Of a stretch of 64,000 nt of DNA, positions 57,827 through 64,000 are shown piece after piece. The DNA lies in NCBI RefSeq assembly GCF_025685565.1, contig NZ_JAGSYE010000002.1, positions 62,001-126,000 of the forward strand, written 5' to 3'. Numbering within the stretch: the stretch's first letter is position 1; each line of letters starts with the position of its first letter. The position numbers and the translations under genes were made by a program. The stretch comes from Granulicella aggregans (lineage in GTDB: Bacteria > Acidobacteriota > Terriglobia > Terriglobales > Acidobacteriaceae). Below the pieces are notes generated by a model. That model was not told the DNA's origin. It saw nothing but the letters and a program-made list of their open reading frames with translations, and did no database searches.

Positions 57827-58570
57827 TCAACCCGCTGCGACAGCCTGGCTCTCCATATCGAAGTTCGAGTAGACGTTCTGCGCGTCATCCAGGTCCTCGA
57901 GCGTCTCCAGCAGTCGCATCATCTGATTCGCCGGCGCGCCCTCAAGCTTCGTGTAGGTCGATGAAATCATCGTGACCTCGGCATGTTCCGGCGTAATCTT
58001 CGCGGCCTTTAGAGCGTTCGTCACGTTCTCGAACTCCTTCGGATCGCAAAGAATCTCCCAGTTGTCGCCTTCGTCTGAGAGATCGTCAGCACCCGCGTCG
58101 AGCACGATCTCCGTCAACTTGTCTTCAGAGACGGCATCCTTGGCAACGACAATGACGCCCTTCTTCGTGAACATCCACGAGACCGAGTTCGATTCGCCCA
58201 GGTTTCCGCCATTTTTCGAGAAGGCATGACGAATCTCGCTCACCGCGCGGTTCTTGTTGTCCGTCAGCACGTCGACGATGACTGCCACTCCGCCGGGCCC
58301 ATAGCCCTCGTAGGTGATCTCTTCGTAGTTGACGCCCTCAAGTTCGCCAGTACCGCGCTGAATCGCCCGCTTGATGTTGTCCGCAGGCATGTTCTCAGCC
58401 TTGGCCGCGGCGATCGCCCCGCGTAGTCGCGGATTGCCGTCAGGATCTCCGCCGCCGGTCTTCGCCGCGATGGTGACTTCCTTGATCAGACGGGTAAAAA
58501 TCTTGCCGCGCTTGGCGTCGAGCGCGCCCTTCTTATGCTTGATTGTCGCCCATTTTGAATGGCCTGACAT
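57827..58570 (-). CDS. YebC/PmpR-family regulatory protein
   Basis: This 247-aa protein is a complete YebC/PmpR/TACO1 family member: [93 protein letters not shown]. These proteins act as DNA-binding regulators or as factors that help ribosomes translate proline stretches, depending on the species. Length is normal. A strong terminator follows. It is well separated from lysA. Confidence 0.97.
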   Translation of the reverse strand: MSGHSKWATIKHKKGALDAKRGKIFTRLIKEVTIAAKTGGGDPDGNPRLRGAIAAAKAENMPADNIKRAIQRGTGELEGVNYEEITYEGYGPGGVAVIVDVLTDNKNRAVSEIRHAFSKNGGNLGESNSVSWMFTKKGVIVVAKDAVSEDKLTEIVLDAGADDLSDEGDNWEILCDPKEFENVTNALKAAKITPEHAEVTMISSTYTKLEGAPANQMMRLLETLEDLDDAQNVYSNFDMESQAVAAG

Positions 58571-58687
58571 AGTTCAACCTCTTCTGCTGAAACTTCGGAA
58601 ATTCGCACCGGCCGCTGCTCTCCGCAACCCGCGTTCGACTTTCGATAGTAGCATTTGCACCTTCCCCGAGTCACGGAGCAAGCGTTC

Positions 58688-59974
58688 TTAAACGGTCTCC
58701 CCCCCCATCAGCTCGGCCACCGTCTCCCGCCGCCTCACCAACCGTGCCTGTCGACCCTCCACCAGCACCTCCGCCGGCCTCACTCGCGAGTTATAGTTCG
58801 ATGCCAGCGACATCCCGTAAGCCCCTGCATCCTCGACCAGGACAAGCTCACCCGGCTTCACCGCGGGCATCGCGCGGTCATGCGCGAAGAAGTCGCCCGA
58901 CTCGCACACCGGCCCCACCACATCGACTTTCCCTGCGTCTTTGCCCTGCTTCACCGGCAGAATCTCGTGGTGGGCTCGGTAAAGCGACGGCCGGATCAGG
59001 TCGTTCATCCCCGCGTCCGTAATGACGAAGGTCTTCGCCCCATTTTTCTTTACATACAGCACCTGTGTCAGCAGGCCTCCCGCCTGGCCAACGAGGAACC
59101 TCCCCGGCTCCAACAGGAGATGAAGATCAAGGCCCTCAATCACGCCGCCTAAAGCAGCCGCATAACGGGCGACCTCCGCCGCCGGATCAAAGTCCGCCTG
59201 CGAGTAGTCGATCCCAAGCCCTCCGCCGGCATCAATGTAGCGGATGTTATGCCCATCCGCCCGCAGCTCCGCAATCAACGACGTGACCCGGTCCATCGCC
59301 GCCGCGAAAGGCTCGACCGAACGTATCTGCGAGCCAATGTGGACGCTCACACCCGCCGCGTCGAGAGACCTATTCTTCGCGGCCTTCTTGTAGATCGCCC
59401 TCGCCAGGCCAATCGCGATTCCAAACTTATGCTCGCTCAGCCCGGTCGAGATATACGGATGAGTCTCCGCAAAGACATCCGGGTTCACGCGCAAGGCAAA
59501 CCTCGCTCGCTTGCCCATCGCGGCGGCGCGCGCCGCCAATAGATGAAGCTCCGCCTCCGACTCCACATTGAAGATCAGAATTCCGGCCTTCAGCGCCGCA
59601 TCAATCTCCCAGACCTGCTTGCCCACTCCGGAGAAGACAACCTTCTTCAGCGCTGGCTTCCAAGCCTTTCGGACTCGCTCCAACTCACCGCCAGAGACGA
59701 TATCGAATCCCGCTCCCCGCTCTCCGAGCAGCTTCAGGATTGCGAGTGAGCTGTTCGCTTTTACCGAATAGCAGACAGTGTGCGTGTGCTCCTGAAAGGC
59801 AGCCTCGAAGAGCTCATAGCGGTAGCCAATCTGTTCGGCTGAGTAGACGTAAAGAGGAGTTCCAAACTGGTCCGCAAGCTTTCGGAGGTCGGCACCGTCG
59901 CAGAATAGCGCCTTCTTGTTATAGCGAAACGGACGGGCTTCGGGAGCGTGCACTTTCTTCTTCAATTGATTCAA
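58688..59974 (-). CDS. lysA: Diaminopimelate decarboxylase
   Basis: LysA removes CO2 from meso-diaminopimelate to give lysine. This 428-aa PLP enzyme has the barrel-fold lysine in CYSVKANSS, the HIGSQI segment, GGGLGIDY, EPGRFLVG and the catalytic CESGDFFA near the C-terminus. Length is typical (about 420 aa). It starts with TTG at 59974, which overlaps the stop of the upstream PspC gene as TTGA, suggesting translational coupling. The long N-terminal RPFRYNKKALFCDG segment is common in this enzyme. Confidence 0.97.
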   Translation of the reverse strand: MNQLKKKVHAPEARPFRYNKKALFCDGADLRKLADQFGTPLYVYSAEQIGYRYELFEAAFQEHTHTVCYSVKANSSLAILKLLGERGAGFDIVSGGELERVRKAWKPALKKVVFSGVGKQVWEIDAALKAGILIFNVESEAELHLLAARAAAMGKRARFALRVNPDVFAETHPYISTGLSEHKFGIAIGLARAIYKKAAKNRSLDAAGVSVHIGSQIRSVEPFAAAMDRVTSLIAELRADGHNIRYIDAGGGLGIDYSQADFDPAAEVARYAAALGGVIEGLDLHLLLEPGRFLVGQAGGLLTQVLYVKKNGAKTFVITDAGMNDLIRPSLYRAHHEILPVKQGKDAGKVDVVGPVCESGDFFAHDRAMPAVKPGELVLVEDAGAYGMSLASNYNSRVRPAEVLVEGRQARLVRRRETVAELMGGETV

Positions 59975-60360
59975 ACCGCCGAATTATCTCTTGAACTGTT
60001 TGCGGGAGCAGCCGCCGCCGGATAGGCTGCAGATTGGCTCGCGTTAGGTGGAAGGGCGTAGGCCCCCTCGGGGATGATGACCCATGCGGCCAGGTAGCAG
60101 AGGCCGCCAAATCCGCTGGTCACAAGAGCGAAGACCACGGTGATGATTCTCACCAGGCTGAGATCCCAACCGTATTGCAGCGCGAAGGCGGAACAAACTC
60201 CCGCGATCATGCGCGGATATCGAGGGCGCACAAGTTGCCGCGCAGGAGGCACGGGCTGAGCATAGTTGGCGTTCCCCGTTTGGGCACCTATCTGGGCTCC
60301 GCAGTTTGTGCAGAACCGCACTCCCGCCTCTGCTGTTCTTCCGCAACTAGGACAAAACAT
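59971..60360 (-). CDS. Zinc-ribbon and PspC-domain membrane protein
   Basis: The 129-aa product has an N-terminal zinc ribbon (CPSC and CTNC, residues 3-21), a linker, and a PspC domain (about 50-100; RMIAGVCSAFALQYGWDLSLVRIITVV) with a transmembrane helix ending GLCYLAAWVIIPE. PspC proteins are involved in envelope stress sensing in other bacteria. The tail is Ala/Pro-rich. It overlaps lysA by four nt and may be co-translated. Confidence 0.88.
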   Translation of the reverse strand: MFCPSCGRTAEAGVRFCTNCGAQIGAQTGNANYAQPVPPARQLVRPRYPRMIAGVCSAFALQYGWDLSLVRIITVVFALVTSGFGGLCYLAAWVIIPEGAYALPPNASQSAAYPAAAAPANSSRDNSAV

Positions 60361-60448
60361 ACGTCACCTCGGAATTCCTAATTCTGCCATACCTCGGGCA
60401 GCTTAGAAAGATACGCAGAGAGGCGAAGCGTCGTTCCATTCGGCCAAA

Positions 60449-61687
60449 TCACTTGCCGGTGTATGGCTCCTTGAGGTACTTCCTTGCCATGTCCGCCTGG
60501 GATTGATCGCCACCACCGGCCGCGGCCATCGCATAAAGCTGCTTCGCGCGGTCCCGCTTGTGCAGCAGGTCAAACATCTCCCCGGCGTTCAACTGCGCCC
60601 GCTTCCTCAGCCAGTCGCTGCACTTCGGCTGCTGGGCGGCGTTCACATAGTCGTTCGCTGCATCGAAGATATCGTTCTGTCCACGCTCCGTGTCCGCCAG
60701 CCCAAACCAGACCATCTGTAGTCGCGCATCGGTAAAGTACCCGGGCTTCTGGGCATCGCCAAGGACCTGCTTGTAGATCGCGATGGCCCCCGGCCCGTTC
60801 CCCGCGTCCTTGGTCAGGTTTGCCTCTTCCAGCCGGAAGAGATAATCGTGCGGAAACTCCTCCGCGAGCCCGTGCTGCACCACGATCGCCTCCGGATACC
60901 GCGCGTCATGCCGCAGGAAGAGCGAGAGCACCGTCCGCGAGCTCACATTCGTGACGTAGCCATGCGCCGCTGCGTCACGAAGCATGTCCAGACCCTTCTC
61001 TTTGTTCCCACCCACGCCGACGATACCCACCATCACGCGAATCAGTCGGGGCAGGCTTGCCACGGCGAACTGCTGGATGCCGACGGCCATCTTCGCATCG
61101 GCATACTGCGGGTCGATCTTGAGGGCCTGTTCGCTGTCGCTCCTGGCCGCGTAACCCTGTCGCGCTGCGCTGGCAAAGCTGTGATCGACCAACGTGATGA
61201 ACGCCGCATGCAATCCCTTTGCATACCCTCGAGCAAAGTAAGCGTCCTTGTCGCGTGAGTTGTCCCTGATGCGTTGGTCGCATATGCGTTCAACGCTATT
61301 GGTCAGGTCGTCGATCCGCTGTCGCGTCGCCGCGGGCACATCGACATTGCGCTTGGAACTCAGGAAGCTGTCGTGAGCGTAATACGTGGTGTCGAGAAGG
61401 TCCTGGTGGTAAAGCTCGCGAAAGATCACCACCGTCAGCACATAGTCCATCGCCATGGGATTCTGCGGATGGGCCTTCAACACGGTCTCAAAACGCTGCA
61501 GCGAACCCTCATAGTCCAGGTTGTAAAAGTGCTGAAATCCGTCCCGGACCATCGGGTCCAGGTTCAGCGGATCGGTGTGCAGATCCTCTGCAACCGTGCT
61601 CCGAGCCGTCATCACCAGCAGAAGGAATACGAAGATCCACCCAGAAGTCTTTCCCAACCCATGCCCCATAATCTTTATATTCTTCAT
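60449..61687 (-). CDS. Exported TPR-repeat protein
   Basis: This 412-aa protein has a signal-like N-terminus (SGWIFVFLLLVMTARSTVAE) followed by tetratricopeptide-like helices throughout. Recognisable units include FQHFYNLDYEGSLQRFETVLKAHPQNP and YAARSDSEQALKIDPQYADAKMAVG, and near the end AGEMFDLLHKRDRAKQLYAMAAA. It lacks any enzyme motif and probably holds other envelope proteins together. It may start at ATG 61687 or at 61669. It faces the small gene at 61752 and is alone in its transcription unit. Confidence 0.78.
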   Translation of the reverse strand: MKNIKIMGHGLGKTSGWIFVFLLLVMTARSTVAEDLHTDPLNLDPMVRDGFQHFYNLDYEGSLQRFETVLKAHPQNPMAMDYVLTVVIFRELYHQDLLDTTYYAHDSFLSSKRNVDVPAATRQRIDDLTNSVERICDQRIRDNSRDKDAYFARGYAKGLHAAFITLVDHSFASAARQGYAARSDSEQALKIDPQYADAKMAVGIQQFAVASLPRLIRVMVGIVGVGGNKEKGLDMLRDAAAHGYVTNVSSRTVLSLFLRHDARYPEAIVVQHGLAEEFPHDYLFRLEEANLTKDAGNGPGAIAIYKQVLGDAQKPGYFTDARLQMVWFGLADTERGQNDIFDAANDYVNAAQQPKCSDWLRKRAQLNAGEMFDLLHKRDRAKQLYAMAAAGGGDQSQADMARKYLKEPYTGK

Positions 61688-61751
61688 AGTCCGAATGACG
61701 TACTCTAAGCTCCCGTGGCCGCACGGACCTCGCTAATGACTATACCGTTCT

Positions 61752-62234
61752 ATGGAGCGCGGCACGTTCCGTACGATCATCCCGCATCAGGAGGCTGACC
61801 TCCGCATGACGAAGATCGAACTGATCCGGCTGCTCGTCGGCCAGGCGCGGGCCAATGGCTTCGAGTTCCGCAAGTGGTACACCAGCAAGCTGGGGCGACC
61901 ATGGGTCGATGCAGAAACATCCATTGCTGAACTGGCGGCGGAGCGACGGTACTATGTGCTGCTCTTCTCTCATGAGTTTGCTTCGAACTTCTGGAAGGCG
62001 GGCGAGACCATTACCTTCCAGGTTCCCAAGCAGACCTTTCAGAGAAAGATGCCCGACGGCAGCATCGGCACGGTGAAGCGGAAGGCTTACGTCCGCCGCT
62101 CCGCGCGGGAGGATGTCTGGCGATATCACTTGCAGGAGCTCGCTATCGCGGAAGAACCACTCCGATATATGCGGCGCTATCTCCGTGTAGAAGAAGACCT
62201 CGACAGCGAACCAGACAGTGAGCCTATCTCGTAA
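61752..62234 (+). CDS. Hypothetical basic protein
   Basis: I do not recognise this 160-aa protein. It has a central aromatic and basic stretch (RRYYVLLFSHEFASNFWKAGETITFQVP) and an Arg-rich end (KAYVRRSAREDVWRYHLQELA ... RYMRRYLRV), with an acidic tail. TATACC lies five nt before ATG 61752 and there is no ribosome binding site, so a leaderless transcript is possible. It is divergent from the TPR gene and convergent with the DinB-family gene. Confidence 0.65.
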   Translation: MERGTFRTIIPHQEADLRMTKIELIRLLVGQARANGFEFRKWYTSKLGRPWVDAETSIAELAAERRYYVLLFSHEFASNFWKAGETITFQVPKQTFQRKMPDGSIGTVKRKAYVRRSAREDVWRYHLQELAIAEEPLRYMRRYLRVEEDLDSEPDSEPIS

Positions 62235-62266
62235 ATTTGTATTGTCGCCGGGGCGGACAGGATTCG

Positions 62267-62797
62267 TCAGACTCCGTGCTGTTTGCGGATGGCGACGATC
62301 TGTTTGATGTGATGCCTGCCGTGGGCGAGATGAAACTTCGACCACTGGTCGAAGTTCAGCGGACCGAGGATCATATGGTTCACCGCCCTGTGTCTGCTTC
62401 CAAACAATGTCTCCGCGGCCGCCAGCTTCTTGTTCATTGCTGAGAGCGCGAGTTCGATCTGCGTAAGGAGAATTCCCGCCGGTGCAGCCTCCTCGCCGAC
62501 AGGTGCCCGCACGGCCTCCGGAGCGATGCGCCCACTCGGAAAGTATCCCACCCTGAGCACAAGGCATTGGGCGGCCCACTGCATCGGACTCACCTTCGCC
62601 TTGGTCGGCTGACCCTTTACGATCCTGGCCTCCATCGCCTTTTCGGTGGCGGCGTAGGTCCTCAGCAGATGGCCAACGATCTGCTGAATCGTCCACTTAT
62701 CCTGCGCGCCGACGGGCCGGAGCTGCGTCTGGCTGCTGTCGAGTCCACCCAGAGCGAGTTCCAACTCCTCGCTCAGCACTTCCAGATCATCCTTCAT
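62267..62797 (-). CDS. DinB-family metal-binding protein
   Basis: This 176-aa protein has the four-helix DinB fold pattern with three possible metal-binding histidines: WTIQQIVGHLLRTYAATEKA near residue 40, NHMILGPLNFDQWSKF near 140, and LAHGRHHIKQIVAIRKQHG at the end. Members include thiol-dependent transferases for bacillithiol or mycothiol. The bshC gene in this window makes a bacillithiol-dependent role plausible, but no substrate is known. It is alone, with a noncoding gap of 109 bp before the next gene. Confidence 0.8.
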   Translation of the reverse strand: MKDDLEVLSEELELALGGLDSSQTQLRPVGAQDKWTIQQIVGHLLRTYAATEKAMEARIVKGQPTKAKVSPMQWAAQCLVLRVGYFPSGRIAPEAVRAPVGEEAAPAGILLTQIELALSAMNKKLAAAETLFGSRHRAVNHMILGPLNFDQWSKFHLAHGRHHIKQIVAIRKQHGV

Positions 62798-62906
62798 CGT
62801 CGTTTTAATCTACTCCGGAAGTTTGAATCGAGAAATCGCACAGGCATGCCGCGGAAATCCGGAAGTACCTTGACCTTGGTCCTAGAGGACGGATGCCGTA
62901 ACTGCG

Positions 62907-63893
62907 CTATCGGAGGCCCTCGAGTGCCTTCTCTGCCGCCTTGGCCCGCTCTCCGTCAGGCGCAAGCTTGAGATACGTCGTGAATTCCGCCAGCGCTTCG
63001 TCGTTCTTGCCCAGTCTCCGAGCCGCCTCACCCAGCACGAAGTGCGCTTCAGGGTAGTCGGGCTGGATCTTCACAGCGTCCTTGGCGCGAAGATACGCTC
63101 CCATCTTATTGCCGCTCTGTCCGTAGTATTTGGCGATGCTCAGGTCTTCGTCGACGCGTTCCGTATCAGTCTGGGGTGGAGGAACTTTCTTGTGCTTCTC
63201 CTTCAGTTTCGGTGCCGGGCTCTCATCGTCATCGTATTGGCCCTTTGGTCCAGGGGCGTCCGCTGCGGAGGGCAGGTTGTTGCCTGGATCCTTGTCCGGG
63301 CTGTCACCGGAAGAGGATGAGGACGATGAACTCGACGGCGAAGGGGCTTCGTCCGGCCGTTTCTCCGATGCCGGCATGTCGGGGTCGGTTGGCATATCCG
63401 CAGTCGAGCCGCCGGGAAATGGAAAGGCCTTCCCCGCAGGGGTCTCCGCGGCCTTCTTTTCGGCCGCTGGATCGTGCTGCACGTCCGCGTCTCCCGGCTT
63501 ATGCTCGACGCTGTCGGAGCCTGGGTAAGGAAACGCTTGCGCAGCGGGTGTTTCGCTGGGCTTAGGCTGTTGCTCGCCGGGGAATGGGAACTGCTGAGCG
63601 GCGCGGGTGGAATTGGTTGGAGTCGCCTCCGGCGCAACCTGGTCCGCCGACTTCTTGCCGGTCTCCACCTTTTCCGCAGGGTAGACGGTGGGATCGCAAT
63701 CCTTCTGCTTCTTGGGCTTCACGGGCTTGCCGTCCTTGCCCAGTGGACAGGGCGGCAGCGTCGTTAAAGGCGGCGGAGGCGGTGTGTAGGTCTGAGCTTT
63801 CGCCGTAAGCGGCACGCCCACGAGAAGACAACCGGCCAGCGCTAGACGAATTCCGAGCCGTGTTTCCATCATCAACGAGTTTACCCGTTCCAT
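62907..63893 (-). CDS. Exported low-complexity protein with TPR end
   Basis: This 328-aa protein has a signal peptide (GIRLALAGCLLVGVPLTAKAQ), a long disordered Pro/Ser/Lys-rich middle with three copies of an A-x-x-FP[FY]PG motif (QQFPFPGE, QAFPYPGS, KAFPFPGG) at about residues 100-155, a nine-serine run, then two TPR-like units (about 240-325; EDLSIAKYYGQSGNKMGAYLRAKDAVKIQPDYPEAH). It would be exported, perhaps bound to the envelope, with the TPR end binding a partner. ATG 63893 is used; a second in-frame ATG pair lies 21 bp further in. Confidence 0.75.
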   Translation of the reverse strand: MERVNSLMMETRLGIRLALAGCLLVGVPLTAKAQTYTPPPPPLTTLPPCPLGKDGKPVKPKKQKDCDPTVYPAEKVETGKKSADQVAPEATPTNSTRAAQQFPFPGEQQPKPSETPAAQAFPYPGSDSVEHKPGDADVQHDPAAEKKAAETPAGKAFPFPGGSTADMPTDPDMPASEKRPDEAPSPSSSSSSSSSGDSPDKDPGNNLPSAADAPGPKGQYDDDESPAPKLKEKHKKVPPPQTDTERVDEDLSIAKYYGQSGNKMGAYLRAKDAVKIQPDYPEAHFVLGEAARRLGKNDEALAEFTTYLKLAPDGERAKAAEKALEGLR

Positions 63894-64000
63894 TCCGAGC
63901 TGAGCATCTCAGGGCGCCTCATCGACAGCTTCGCAGTACCCTTCGTTACCTTTGCTATAGTTCGAGAAACGCCCTCTGCTTCATCGCTCTGCCGCACCGC
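63894..64000. other. Unassigned right edge
   Basis: No gene is seen in this 107-bp edge. A TATAGT hexamer at 63956-63961 could be a -10 box for a gene beyond the window or for a divergent one, but its -35 partner is unclear. Confidence 0.25.

Noticed and set aside
1..64000. CRISPR arrays, insertion sequences, prophage and tRNA/rRNA genes
   Set aside because: No regularly spaced direct repeats, transposase or integrase frames, phage structural genes or cloverleaf sequences were noticed on reading both strands; a tRNAscan/Infernal run would settle the RNA genes.

Overview
The window looks like a chromosomal segment of a GC-rich (about 60%), Gram-negative soil acidobacterium of the Terriglobia type (Granulicella/Edaphobacter/Terriglobus-like). 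That assignment is inference. It rests on the gene families present (BshC, homodimeric AceE with a degenerate E1-alpha-like neighbour, LpxB, PagL, Wzi, PspC/zinc-ribbon protein), diderm markers (L- and P-ring flagellar genes, lipid A genes) and REP-like intergenic repeats. No insertion sequence, prophage, CRISPR array, rRNA or tRNA was recognised.

Layout. 0-5.4 kb: lon, a 48-aa membrane protein, then a minus-strand unit of promoter, SAM-I riboswitch, threonine-synthase-like PLP enzyme and ubiquitin-like sulfur carrier, followed by a degenerate receiver. 5.5-16.6 kb: lpxB (no usable canonical start codon), an M1 peptidase-like protein that has lost its zinc site, a Gfo/Idh/MocA oxidoreductase, araD, argJ, a small zinc-ribbon protein, aceE and a degenerate E1-alpha-like protein. 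16.6-28.2 kb: an exopolysaccharide locus (Wzi-like protein, UDP-glucuronate decarboxylase, UDP-glucose dehydrogenase, Wzc-like tyrosine autokinase, Wza-like exporter, two glycosyltransferases, a WcaF-like acetyltransferase) closed by a single-domain response regulator. 28.4-34.1 kb: a NitT/TauT-type ABC ATPase, an unrecognised 743-aa protein and a double-domain permease. 34.3-45.4 kb: housekeeping genes (bshC, NUDIX hydrolase, cold-shock protein, polX, membrane proteins, pnp, rpsO, dienelactone hydrolase). 45.5-53.5 kb: a minus-strand flagellar block flgF-G-A-H-I-J-(sigma-28 promoter)-M-N-K-L. 53.8-63.9 kb: a methyltransferase, ftcD, pagL, a YebC regulator, lysA, a PspC protein, TPR proteins and a DinB protein.

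How genes work together. Ugd and the decarboxylase make UDP-glucuronate and UDP-xylose, which the two glycosyltransferases could use. The Wzc/Wza-like pair would control and export the polymer and the Wzi-like protein could anchor it. In the flagellar block the early rod, ring and basal-body genes are upstream. The late genes (FlgM anti-sigma factor, FlgN chaperone, FlgK and FlgL hook-filament junction) follow a near-consensus sigma-28 promoter, so FlgM would control its own operon. LpxB and PagL make and trim lipid A.

The most interesting unit is the SAM-I riboswitch controlling a PLP enzyme plus a ThiS/MoaD-like carrier whose Gly-Gly is followed by two extra residues. This arrangement suggests a protein-thiocarboxylate route linked to methionine/cysteine supply, although a plain threonine synthase controlled at the Thr/Met branch point remains possible. 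Other points of interest are the lpxB start, two pseudo-enzymes beside active-looking relatives or partners, the 743-aa protein between ABC genes, and recurring leaderless promoter geometry.
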